Assembly: GCA_050732935.1 (NCBI GenBank)
Contig: JBOHRW010000103.1
Span: forward strand, 1-64,000
From: DASRVA01 sp050732935
Lineage (GTDB): Bacteria; Gemmatimonadota; Gemmatimonadetes; JACCXV01; JAHWKZ01
DNA: 64,000 nt
Direction: 5' to 3'
How positions within the stretch are numbered: the stretch's first letter is position 1; each line of letters starts with the position of its first letter. Below are positions 15,648-23,320 of the stretch, piece by piece. The notes below the pieces were generated by a model. The model did no database searches and was not told the DNA's origin. It saw nothing but the letters and a program-made list of their open reading frames with translations. The translations under genes were made by a program, and so were the position numbers.

Positions 15648-17523
15648 GCTTCTCCTCCTCTTCGGACGCGCGATCCACCGACTCCTCGACCACCGCCTCG
15701 TCGACCACCGCCTCGTCGACCACCGGCTCGTCGACCACCGGCTCGTCGACCGACGCCTCGATCGCCGACTCCCCGGCCTTCTCGGGTTCGTCCGCCTCCT
15801 CGCCCTCTACGGCCGCCCCCGACGGTGGCGCCTCCGAAGTGGCCTTGGAAGCCGGCTCGGCGGCCGGGGTCGAACCCCCGTCCGGGCCTTCCGGAGTCAC
15901 GAAGTCGCCCTCCTCCTCGTCCCACTCCTCGTCGACCTCCACCGTCAGCTCGTCGATCAGCTGCACCAGCCGGGTCGCGGTCTCGGGCATGATTCCAGGG
16001 ATCGCCGAGAGCTCCTCGTAATCCAGGTTGATGATGTCGTCGAAGGACCGGTATCCGCTCGTGGCCAGAGCCGCGGCGGTCTCGGCGTCGATGCCCGGGA
16101 TGTCGGCCAGCGCGAACTCCTCTTGTGTTTTGGGCGAGGGCTCGACGGCTTCTTGACGACGCCCGAAGAGCACGGCCTCCTCCTGCGCCAGGTAGTCGGC
16201 CTTGCTCACCAGATCGATGCGATAGCCGGTGAGCTTGGAGGCCAGTCGGACGTTCTGCCCGGATCGACCGATGGCCAGCGAGAGCTGATCTTCCGCGCAG
16301 ACCACCGTGGCCCTCTTCTCGGGTGGCTCGGGTGGATCGAGAGGCTCGGGCTTCTCGGATGTCTCCGCTTTCTGCGGCTCGGTGGCCTCCTCTTCAGCCG
16401 TCTGGCTGGCCCGCCGGGCAGCCTCCTCACGAGAGACCTTGGCCGCTTCCAGGGCCGCCGCCGTCTCCTCCGGGCTCGCGGGCTGGAACGGGGCGGGTGC
16501 GGCCGTGGGACCCCGGAAACGCTGGCGCGCCTTCACCGAGGCGGTCGCGAAGGACTCCGAGAACAGCCCGCTCTCGTCGGCTCCTCCGGGCTCCTGCAGC
16601 TTGATCTTGTAGACCTGAGCCGGGGACAGCGCCTGGGCGATGAACTCCCGGGGCTCGTCCGTCCACGGCACGATGTCGATCCGCTCGCCGCCGAGCTCCG
16701 ATACGACGGCCTGAACCCGGCTCCCCTTCAGGCCGACACAGGCGCCGACCGGATCCACGTGTTGATCGCGCGACCAGACCGCGATCTTGGAGCGGCTGCC
16801 GGGCTCCCGGGCGATGGCGCGGATCTCGACGATTCCCTGGTAAACCTCCGGCACCTCGAGAGCGAACAGGGCCTTCACGAAATCGGGGTGCGTACGGCTC
16901 AGCACGAGCTGCGGACCCTTGTTCGTCTCCCGAATATCGAGCAGGAGCGTACGGATCGACTCTCCCTGACGCAGATATTCGCGGCGCACCTGTTCCCGCG
17001 CCGGGAGCAGGGCCTCGGTCCGTCGGTCGAGGAACACGAGCGCGTTCCCGCGATCGACCTGCTGGACGGTTCCCGATACGAGCTGCCCCACCTTGTCCGC
17101 GTACTCGGCCCGGATCCGGTTGCGCTCCTCTTCGCGGACCTTCTGGATGATCATCTGCTTGGCGGCCTGGATGGCGTTGCGGCCGAAATCGCTCACCTCG
17201 AGCGGGATCTCCGCCACCTGTCCGGGCTGCGGCTCGCCATCGCCCCACGGCTCGTTCACGAACGGGAGATCCTTGGCCTCGGCGACGGTCATCTGCCGAG
17301 AGGCGTCCTCGAGACCCTCCTCGTCGGCGACCACCTCCTTCAACAGGTAGATCCCGATCTTGCCGGTCGACGGATCGATGACGATGTCGGCGTTGGCCTC
17401 CGCGCCGTACTTGCGGCGCACCGCGGCCAGCATCCCCGCCTTGACGAGATCCACGACCTCGGTCCGGTCGAGCGCCTTTTCCCGCGTGAGCTGGCTGAAG
17501 GCATCGAGTATCTCGGTCACCAT
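15625..17523 (-). CDS. nusA: Transcription termination/antitermination factor NusA with an insertion before KH2
   Basis: RNA polymerase-binding factor controlling pausing, termination and antitermination. It has 632 residues, longer than the usual 400-500. Layout: N-terminal RNAP-binding domain (1-130), S1 (about 146-210), KH1 (about 235-310), then a roughly 90-residue Ala/Glu/Pro-rich insertion (about 312-403), KH2 (404-450, with AEDQLSLAIGRSGQNVRLAS), a helix-hairpin-helix segment (470-525, DIPGIDAETAAALATSGY), and an acidic C-terminal tail of about 100 residues with tandem VVDE repeats. It is the second gene of the rimP-nusA-ylxQ-infB operon. Confidence 0.95.
   Translation of the reverse strand: MVTEILDAFSQLTREKALDRTEVVDLVKAGMLAAVRRKYGAEANADIVIDPSTGKIGIYLLKEVVADEEGLEDASRQMTVAEAKDLPFVNEPWGDGEPQPGQVAEIPLEVSDFGRNAIQAAKQMIIQKVREEERNRIRAEYADKVGQLVSGTVQQVDRGNALVFLDRRTEALLPAREQVRREYLRQGESIRTLLLDIRETNKGPQLVLSRTHPDFVKALFALEVPEVYQGIVEIRAIAREPGSRSKIAVWSRDQHVDPVGACVGLKGSRVQAVVSELGGERIDIVPWTDEPREFIAQALSPAQVYKIKLQEPGGADESGLFSESFATASVKARQRFRGPTAAPAPFQPASPEETAAALEAAKVSREEAARRASQTAEEEATEPQKAETSEKPEPLDPPEPPEKRATVVCAEDQLSLAIGRSGQNVRLASKLTGYRIDLVSKADYLAQEEAVLFGRRQEAVEPSPKTQEEFALADIPGIDAETAAALATSGYRSFDDIINLDYEELSAIPGIMPETATRLVQLIDELTVEVDEEWDEEEGDFVTPEGPDGGSTPAAEPASKATSEAPPSGAAVEGEEADEPEKAGESAIEASVDEPVVDEPVVDEAVVDEAVVEESVDRASEEEEKHESEESR
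15682..15760 (-). repeat. 15-bp tandem repeat array in the nusA 3' end
   Basis: About five copies of a 15-base unit (plus strand ACCACCGCCTCGTCG, with G variants) keep the nusA frame and encode repeated VVDEP and VVDEA units in the acidic tail. The near-identity of neighbouring copies suggests recent slippage, so copy number may vary between strains. Confidence 0.85.
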
Positions 17524-17623
17524 ATCTCTCTCCTTCGGGCGCTGAAAACGATCTTCTTCGAGCCTGGCCGTCTCGAGCGCGCTCTATCGTTCCTCCGGGA
17601 AACCACCCGGCGGACTTCGACGG

Positions 17624-18094
17624 CTACCACGACCAGTGGAGCCGGGCTCGGGCGATCTCGTTCTCCGCGAACGTCCAGTGGACGTCCTCCGGCTCGACGA
17701 CCGCGATCTCGAAGGACCCGTCGTCTGCGTCCGTCACCGCCTCGAGCGTTCCGACGAACCGTCGACGCCCATCGCGCGGAGCGTACAGCCGCACTTCGAT
17801 GTCACGGCCGACGTATCGCTCATAATGGCGGCGCTCCCGGAGCGGGCGATCGATGCCCGGACTGGAGACCTCGAGGACATAGGTCTCGGGGACTGCTTCG
17901 GCGGTCTCCAGCGCGGTCTCGAGGAGCCGGGAGAGCCGCGCGCAGTCGTCCAGGCCGACACCCTCCGGGCGATCCACGAACACCCTCACCACGGGTCGCC
18001 GCCGCGACCCGGCGATCTCCAGATCGACGAGCTCGGCACCCTCCCGGGCGACAAGGGGCTGGATGAGGCTCGACAGCCGCTTGGCGTCAGGCAT
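17624..18094 (-). CDS. rimP: Ribosome maturation factor RimP
   Basis: Assembly factor for the 30S subunit, first gene of the rimP-nusA-infB operon. From the ATG at 18094 it has 156 residues (MPDAKRLSSLIQPLVAREGAELVDLEI...), with the conserved block YVLEVSSPGIDRPLRERRHYERYVGRDI and a C-terminal SH3-like domain. The upstream in-frame extension would read through the terminator-like hairpin and is rejected. The chosen ATG follows GGGACAGGACG. The leader is about 65 bases and holds the attenuator described separately. Confidence 0.94.
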   Translation of the reverse strand: MPDAKRLSSLIQPLVAREGAELVDLEIAGSRRRPVVRVFVDRPEGVGLDDCARLSRLLETALETAEAVPETYVLEVSSPGIDRPLRERRHYERYVGRDIEVRLYAPRDGRRRFVGTLEAVTDADDGSFEIAVVEPEDVHWTFAENEIARARLHWSW

Positions 18095-18129
18095 CGTCCT
18101 GTCCCGTGGATGCCAGTCGAGGGCGAAAG

Positions 18130-18156
18130 AAAAAAAGTGGGGAGCCCGCCCCACTT
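18130..18156 (-). terminator. Intrinsic terminator / attenuator in the rimP-nusA leader
   Basis: On the minus strand a perfect eight-base-pair stem (AAGTGGGG with CCCCACTT, six-base loop) runs straight into seven T residues and then CTTTC, the textbook form of an intrinsic terminator. It lies about five bases after the predicted transcription start and about 35 bases before the rimP ATG, so it can act on the operon's own transcript as an attenuator as well as on read-through from pgeF. Confidence 0.85.
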
Positions 18157-18167
18157 CACAAGGCTGG

Positions 18168-18195
18168 AATATAGGCCAAAACGCCGGCACGACAA
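18168..18195 (-). promoter_or_regulatory. Predicted housekeeping-type promoter of rimP-nusA-infB
   Basis: Minus strand -35 box TTGTCG (18195-18190), a 16-base spacer and -10 box TATATT (18173-18168) place the start of transcription near 18161, just before the attenuator hairpin. Both boxes are close to consensus in a region where everything around is GC-rich. Confidence 0.6.
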
Positions 18196-18214
18196 CCTGT
18201 TGCGGTGTGCCGGC
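18183..18214. promoter_or_regulatory. Inverted repeat overlapping the -35 box of the rimP promoter
   Basis: Two perfect eight-base arms, GCCGGCAC (18183-18190) and GTGCCGGC (18207-18214), are separated by 16 bases and overlap the -35 hexamer. The geometry suits a dimeric regulator. It could instead fold as a hairpin at the end of the pgeF transcript. Confidence 0.45.
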
Positions 18215-18278
18215 TCAGCCCCGGGGGGAAGCTGATGGATCCACCGCGCCGGTGGCGCGACCGTAGAAACGGTGACGT

Positions 18279-19070
18279 CTACGGGATTGCCCGCGGGATG
18301 CCGGCGAAGGCGTGCATCCGGTCCCCGGTGGGCTCCCGGCGGTGGCTGAAGAAGAGCTCCGCCGCACACGAAGTACAGTACGGAGAGACGGTGATCGAGG
18401 AGCGCGGCACTCCCTGCGCCTCGGCCTGCCGGGACAGGGCCTCGCGGAGGTCCACCCGCGGTCCTTCCGGCGAGCGGCGGACCCACCCGTCGGTGACGGG
18501 TCCCGCGTCGCTCGAGCGGATGGCTTCGACGACCTCCTCGCCAACCGGATAGCAGCACGGCCCCACGGCCGGCCCCCACCACGCGAGGACGGAATCGGGC
18601 CGGATCCCGAACTCCCTCATCCGGGCCAGGGCCGCGGGCACGATCCCGGCTGCGATACCCCGCCACCCCGCGTGGACGAGCGCGACGGTGTCCGCCCCGG
18701 GAGCGTAGAGGAGGGCGGGAACGCAGTCGGCCACGCTGACCGTCAAGAGCGTTCCCGGGCGCCGCGCCAGAAAGCCATCGTAGCCGGTCAGACGCAGCAG
18801 GAACGGATCCTCCCGAGGGGTCGATTCCGGAACCCGGACGCCGTCCGTCTCGTAGATGCGCGATCCGTGGACCTGGCTGCCGCCCACGAGCCCGTCGAAG
18901 CGCCCGGCCGCCCAGGAGCGCAGGGCCTCCAATGCGGAATCGCGGCCACCATCGGAAGCCGCCGAGGCGGCCCGGAGGGTGATCCCCGCCCGCAAGGCCT
19001 GGCCGGGCCAGGCGAGGTCCAGGTGGAAGAAGCCGTCCCCGCTCCCGCGTGACTCCACGGCCCGCCTCAC
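18279..19070 (-). CDS. pgeF: Multicopper-oxidase-like purine nucleosidase, PgeF/YfiH family
   Basis: Laccase-domain family. Members have been reported as purine nucleoside phosphorylase/adenosine deaminase enzymes and as peptidoglycan-editing factors. It has 263 residues with the conserved metal-site segments GGSQVHGSRI, VSVADCVPALL, VALVHAGWRGI and GPAVGPCCYPVG. The start overlaps the mscS stop by four bases. It is the last gene before the rimP promoter. Which of the two reported roles applies here cannot be told from sequence. Confidence 0.9.
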   Translation of the reverse strand: MRRAVESRGSGDGFFHLDLAWPGQALRAGITLRAASAASDGGRDSALEALRSWAAGRFDGLVGGSQVHGSRIYETDGVRVPESTPREDPFLLRLTGYDGFLARRPGTLLTVSVADCVPALLYAPGADTVALVHAGWRGIAAGIVPAALARMREFGIRPDSVLAWWGPAVGPCCYPVGEEVVEAIRSSDAGPVTDGWVRRSPEGPRVDLREALSRQAEAQGVPRSSITVSPYCTSCAAELFFSHRREPTGDRMHAFAGIPRAIP

Positions 19071-20089
19071 GCCTCCCCGTCGGGGCCGGCTTCCCCGGCG
19101 ACGTCGCCCCCGGGCGCGCGGGTCTCCCCCGCACCCGTCGGCAGCCGTTCGACGAACAGCGACACGTGAGGGTAGGGGATTTCGATCCGCGCCTCGTCGA
19201 GCGCCTTCTTGATGCGCTCCGTGTACTCGTACTCGATCGGGACCTCCTCGTGCGGGTTCTTCAGCCAGAAGCGGAGCCGCAAGTCGACCGAGGACTCGGC
19301 CATCTCGGTGACCACCACGTCGGGCGCGGGCCGTGTGCGGATCCGCTCGTCACCCTCGGTCAGGGCCAGGACTGCCACACGAGCGGCGTCGATGTCGTCC
19401 TCGTAGGCGATACCGAACGGGACGTCGACGCGCGTCGTCGCCTGCATGGTGTGGTTGATGATCTTGTTGTTGACGACGTTCTGGTTGGGGATGATGACCA
19501 CGATGTTCTGGTTCGTGTGGATGCGGGTCGAGCGGAGGGTGATGCGCTTCACCTGTCCGAACTCGCCGTCGACCTCCACCCGGTCCCCGACGCGAAACGG
19601 ACGGTCCCATAGAATGGTCATCCCGGCGATGAAGTTCGCCAGCGTATCCTGCGCTGCGAAGCCCAGCGCGAGGCCGGCGACGCCCAGACCCGCGAGCAGC
19701 CCGGTGATGTTGAACCCGAGCTGACCCAGGGCGAGGAGGACCCCGAAGCCGAGCACGACGTAGCGCAGGACGACGAGAAGGAGATGGGTGGCATCCTCTT
19801 CCAGGCGGCTGCGCTCGAAGACCGGCTTCACCCCCCGCACCATCAGCCAGTAGATCCCGACGAAGACCAGGACCACCAGGAGCGCCACGACCAGCTTGCC
19901 GGCGAACTTCACCAGCTCCACCTGGAACTCCCCGGTCAGCGCCCAGAGGTCCGCCATGGAGCGGATCTCCGTCACCTGGTCGACCGTATTTCCGAGGTCT
20001 TCCAGAATGCGCGTCGTGTCGGCCGGCAGGGAATCGGCCGGCAGGGAATCGACCGGCGCCGACTGCGGCAGCGAGATGTCCTGCGCCAT
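19067..20089 (-). CDS. Small-conductance mechanosensitive channel, MscS family
   Basis: Tension-gated channel that releases osmolytes on hypo-osmotic shock, in the inner membrane. From the ATG at 20089 it has 340 residues: an N-terminal segment with DSLPADSLPAD repeats, membrane helices at about 70-90, 105-125 and 130-150, the pore-lining TM3 with AGLGVAGLALGFAAQD, and the cytoplasmic beta and alpha/beta domains (GDRVEVDGEFGQVKRITLRS; IPNQNVVNNKIINH). The ATG overlaps the glycosyltransferase stop as TGATG. The repeat-bearing N-terminus is extra to the core family. Confidence 0.92.
   Translation of the reverse strand: MAQDISLPQSAPVDSLPADSLPADTTRILEDLGNTVDQVTEIRSMADLWALTGEFQVELVKFAGKLVVALLVVLVFVGIYWLMVRGVKPVFERSRLEEDATHLLLVVLRYVVLGFGVLLALGQLGFNITGLLAGLGVAGLALGFAAQDTLANFIAGMTILWDRPFRVGDRVEVDGEFGQVKRITLRSTRIHTNQNIVVIIPNQNVVNNKIINHTMQATTRVDVPFGIAYEDDIDAARVAVLALTEGDERIRTRPAPDVVVTEMAESSVDLRLRFWLKNPHEEVPIEYEYTERIKKALDEARIEIPYPHVSLFVERLPTGAGETRAPGGDVAGEAGPDGEA
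20018..20056 (-). repeat. 15-bp repeats encoding DSLPA units in the MscS N-terminus
   Basis: Two and a half copies of a 15-base unit (plus strand GAATCGGCCGGCAGG) encode VDSLPADSLPAD. The peptide unit resembles the one in the MreC tail, but the DNA units differ, so the two arrays arose separately or have diverged at the DNA level. Confidence 0.7.
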
Positions 20090-20829
20090 CAGTCGGCGAT
20101 CCGGAAGCGGACGATGTGATAGATCGCGGCCAGCCCGTCCCGCCACGTGATCTTCTTCCCCGCTCCGTAATCCCGGCCGTGGTACGTAATCGAGGTCTCG
20201 TAGATGCGGTACCCGTGGCGAGCCACCTTGGCCGTCAGCTCCGGCTCGATACCGAAGCGGTTCGACCGCAGCGTCGGGCCGATGTCCTCGATCACTTCGC
20301 GCCGGAACGCTTTGTAGCAGGTCTCCATGTCGGTCAGGTTGAGGTTGGTGAAGAGGTTGGAAAACAGGGTCACGAAGCGGTTGCCGACGTAATGCCAGAA
20401 CAGGTGGACGCGCTGGGGCCCGCCCAGAAACCGGGACCCGTACACGACATCCGCCTCGCCCTGGAGGATCGGATCCAGGAGCCTCGGGTAGTCGCGCGGA
20501 TCGTACTCCAGATCGGCATCCTGAACCAGGACGATGTCACCCCGCGCTTCGGAGAACCCGTGCCTGAGGGCGGCTCCCTTGCCGCGGTTCCCGGACTGGT
20601 AGAGCACGCGCACGGGGACCGGCCGACCATCGGGTCCCGGGAAGGTCGCTTCGCCCCGCTGCACCCGTTCCAGGAACGTGCGCGTCCCGTCCGTCGAGCC
20701 GTCGTCCACGACCACGATCTCCTTCGAGAACGGGACCGCCGCGATGCGCTCGAGGATCGTCGCGATCGTCGACTCCTCATTGTAGGCGGGCACCACCACC
20801 GACAGGATCGGACGCCCCGACTCCTCCAC
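20089..20829 (-). CDS. Family 2 glycosyltransferase, dolichol-phosphate mannosyltransferase-like
   Basis: Transfers a sugar from a nucleotide donor, in this subfamily often to polyprenyl phosphate at the membrane. It has 246 residues and no clear membrane helix, with the GT-A motifs VVPAYNEE (near 10), VVDDGSTDGT and the DxD-type VQDADLEYDP. The segment GSRFLGGPQRVHLFWHYVGN is typical of the DPM1-like branch. It starts one base after the antiporter stop region and overlaps mscS by one base. The donor and acceptor are unknown. Confidence 0.88.
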   Translation of the reverse strand: MEESGRPILSVVVPAYNEESTIATILERIAAVPFSKEIVVVDDGSTDGTRTFLERVQRGEATFPGPDGRPVPVRVLYQSGNRGKGAALRHGFSEARGDIVLVQDADLEYDPRDYPRLLDPILQGEADVVYGSRFLGGPQRVHLFWHYVGNRFVTLFSNLFTNLNLTDMETCYKAFRREVIEDIGPTLRSNRFGIEPELTAKVARHGYRIYETSITYHGRDYGAGKKITWRDGLAAIYHIVRFRIAD

Positions 20830-20830
20830 G

Positions 20831-22105
20831 TCAGAGCTCGCCCATGCCCGGATGGACCGGCGGACCCTTGTCGTCCCGGGTGCCCGTGTCCACCCCGCCT
20901 CTCGGCCCGCGCTCGAAGAGGATCTTCAGGGCGGGGGGCGTGATGAGGGTCGTCGCCATGACCATGATCAGCAGGGCCGAGAAGACGTCCTGGGTCAACA
21001 CGCCTCCCAGGAGCCCGATCTGGGCGAAGATGAGCCCGACCTCTCCACGCGGGATCATTCCCGTCCCGATGGCCAGCCGGTGGAGGTCCTTCCGCCACGG
21101 GATGGCGTAACCGGCGGCCACCTTTCCCAGCACGGCGATCACGAACAGCCCGGCCGCCACGATCAGGATCTCCTGGTTCTCGGGAACGCGGGGATCGAGG
21201 ATCGCCACGTCCACGGCGGCCCCGATCGAGACGAAGAAGATCGGGGTGAACACGTCGGCCACCGGCTTGATCTGCTCCACGATCGTGTCGAACTGGTTCG
21301 TCCGCGAGAGGATCAGGCCCGCCGCGAAGGCGCCCACGATGGGGGCCAGTCCCACGCGATCGGCCAGGAACGCGAGCAGCAGCGCGAACACCAGCGCGAA
21401 GGTCACCAGCACGCCTCGCACCCGCATGCGGTTGACGAGCTCGAAGATCCATCGCGCGGTGTAGAGACCGATCGCCATCGCCACGGCTAGGAACCCGACC
21501 GCGAGGCCGAAGAGCCGAGCCACACCGAGCACGGAAATCGATCCCGTCGAGGCCAGCCCCTCCACGACCGCCAGGATGAGAAGGCCGAGGATGTCGTCGA
21601 TGACCGCCGCGCCGATGATGATCCGGGCCTCCGAGGTGTTGATCTTCCCCAGATCGGTCAACACGCGCGCCGTGATCCCGACCGAGGTCGCGGTAAGGGT
21701 CGCCCCCACGAAGATCGCTGTCAGGCTCGCGCCGCCTTCGTAGTAGTGCCAGAACAGGTAGCCGAAGAGAAACGGCAGCACGACGCCGACGAGGGCGACG
21801 GTGAGGGCCGACGAGCCGACGTGGAACATCTCGCGAAGGTCCGTCTCCAACCCGATCTCGAAGAGCAGGATCGCCACTCCGATCTCGGCCAGCACGTGGA
21901 CCATCGATCCGTAAGGGTCGGCGGGGTCCACCGGGACCAGGCCCAGCACGCTGGCCCCGACGAGCACCCCGGCCACCAGCTCGCCGAGGACCGCGGGCTG
22001 CCCGATCCGCTCGAAGAGCTCGCCGGCCAGCTTAGCGGCGAGGAGAACGACGATGAGAATGAAGAAAAATTGTCCGACTTCGACGAGGTGGGCGGCTTCT
22101 TCCAT
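20831..22105 (-). CDS. Cation:proton antiporter (CPA2/KefB-type)
   Basis: Monovalent cation/proton antiporter of the inner membrane. It has 424 residues with about 12 membrane helices and family segments GQPAVLGELVAGVLVG, TLTATSVGITARVL with the nearby AAVIDDILGLLIL double-Asp ion site, and FFVSIGAAVDV. There is no C-terminal TrkA domain, only a short polar tail. GGAGG lies just before the ATG. Whether Na+ or K+ is carried cannot be decided. Confidence 0.9.
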   Translation of the reverse strand: MEEAAHLVEVGQFFFILIVVLLAAKLAGELFERIGQPAVLGELVAGVLVGASVLGLVPVDPADPYGSMVHVLAEIGVAILLFEIGLETDLREMFHVGSSALTVALVGVVLPFLFGYLFWHYYEGGASLTAIFVGATLTATSVGITARVLTDLGKINTSEARIIIGAAVIDDILGLLILAVVEGLASTGSISVLGVARLFGLAVGFLAVAMAIGLYTARWIFELVNRMRVRGVLVTFALVFALLLAFLADRVGLAPIVGAFAAGLILSRTNQFDTIVEQIKPVADVFTPIFFVSIGAAVDVAILDPRVPENQEILIVAAGLFVIAVLGKVAAGYAIPWRKDLHRLAIGTGMIPRGEVGLIFAQIGLLGGVLTQDVFSALLIMVMATTLITPPALKILFERGPRGGVDTGTRDDKGPPVHPGMGEL

Positions 22106-22147
22106 CAGCCTCCGATATCGGACCGCAGCGGGCGGCCTCCGCGAGAC

Positions 22148-22660
22148 TCAGTCAAGAAAGAGGTAGGGTCGCCAGCGCTTGTCCGGAATCGGGGTGTAGA
22201 AGGTGATCTGCATGTACCGGTGCGGGGCGCGCGGAGGCCGGCTCAGGCCCATCCCGGCCTGCTCCGGCGTACGGTTGCCCTTGCGATTGTTGCAGCGGAT
22301 GCAGGCGCAGACGAGGTTGCCCCACGAATCACGTCCGCTCAGCGCTCGCGGGACCACGTGGTCGGTGGTCATCGGTCCCCGGCGGGTCCCGCAGTACTGA
22401 CAGCGATAGCCATCCCGCTTGAGCACGTTCCGACGCGTGAGCGCGATCCGTTTGCGGGGGGTCTGGATGTAAACCTGCAGGCGGACCACCGAGGGCAGCG
22501 GGACGACCCGCGACACCGAGCGCACGACCGCATCATAGCGCTCGATGATCTCGGCCTTCCCCAGCACGACCATGACGATGGCGCGCTGGGCGTGACAGAC
22601 CGCCAGCGGCTGGTAGTTCTGGTTGAGGACCAGAACCTTCTTCTGAAGAAGCGGGCTCAT
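22148..22660 (-). CDS. HNH endonuclease-family protein
   Basis: A 170-residue protein with a conserved N-terminal domain (VLVLNQNYQPLAVCHAQRA) and an HNH/zinc core: RDGYRCQYCG (first CxxC), TTDHVVPRALSGRDSWGN (catalytic His region) and VCACIRCNNRKGNRTP (second CxxC). This architecture is widespread as a solitary chromosomal gene whose role is not established. No cognate methylase or mobile-element gene is nearby. The start is uncertain: ATG at 22660 fits the family best, and an in-frame GTG at 22693 is possible. Confidence 0.85.
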   Translation of the reverse strand: MSPLLQKKVLVLNQNYQPLAVCHAQRAIVMVVLGKAEIIERYDAVVRSVSRVVPLPSVVRLQVYIQTPRKRIALTRRNVLKRDGYRCQYCGTRRGPMTTDHVVPRALSGRDSWGNLVCACIRCNNRKGNRTPEQAGMGLSRPPRAPHRYMQITFYTPIPDKRWRPYLFLD

Positions 22661-22765
22661 CGCGGACGCGAATGTAGGAGAGGCCTCCGGCACCGGCCAC
22701 GAAAACGCGTCCTGGAGGGACCACGGCGGTGGCAGAGCGTCGTGACGGAATGCACTCTCGACATG

Positions 22766-23320
22766 CTAGAACTCCTCCAGGACGTGTCGGAGTATCTCGT
22801 CCGAGATCTTGTCGATCGCGCGATCGATCCCGATCAGCCGGTCCTCGTTGGCCTCTTCGTTGAACTCTCCCCATTCGGTGAGGTTCGGATTCTCCCACAT
22901 CGTGCGCTCCTCGACACGGTCCTCGAGCGTGATGTCGATCGACAGCAGGATCCGCCTCGAGAACACGTCCGGATTCGCCGCCTGCCCCGGATCGTACGAC
23001 AGCGCCTCCTCCTGGTAGTCGGTGATCGTCCCCCGCACGACCAGATCGGCATCCTCCTCGTCACTCACGAGCCGCAGCCGGGACTCGGTGAGGAACTCGT
23101 TGATCACGCTCTCGGTGAGCTGCTGCGTGAGCTGGAACTCGCGGGTTTCGTTCTCGAAGGTGGGGACGTACACGGTGTCGAGATGGGCCGGGACGGGAGA
23201 ACGGAACGAATAGCCGCACGCGGCCGCGGTCAACGCGAACGCGGCCGCCAGTCGTAGCAGGGGCGGTCGAGCCGCAACCGGCTCAGACCCCCGTGACCTC
23301 CTCGTGCTCTCGAGTGACAT
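22766..23320 (-). CDS. lptE: LPS-assembly lipoprotein LptE
   Basis: Outer-membrane lipoprotein that plugs and helps assemble the LptD barrel for lipopolysaccharide export. It has 184 residues: a signal peptide ending in the lipobox LTAAAC (Cys35), then CGYSFRSPVPAHLDTVYVPTFENET, a typical LptE opening, and a mature domain of about 150 residues. It overlaps the preceding lipoprotein gene by 38 bases. The family diverges strongly, so the call rests on the lipobox, the GY and FEN motifs and length. Confidence 0.82.
   Translation of the reverse strand: MSLESTRRSRGSEPVAARPPLLRLAAAFALTAAACGYSFRSPVPAHLDTVYVPTFENETREFQLTQQLTESVINEFLTESRLRLVSDEEDADLVVRGTITDYQEEALSYDPGQAANPDVFSRRILLSIDITLEDRVEERTMWENPNLTEWGEFNEEANEDRLIGIDRAIDKISDEILRHVLEEF

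Noticed and set aside
18095..18190. Longer RimP from an in-frame start at 18190
   Set aside because: It would translate through the terminator hairpin and add 32 residues that do not match RimP.
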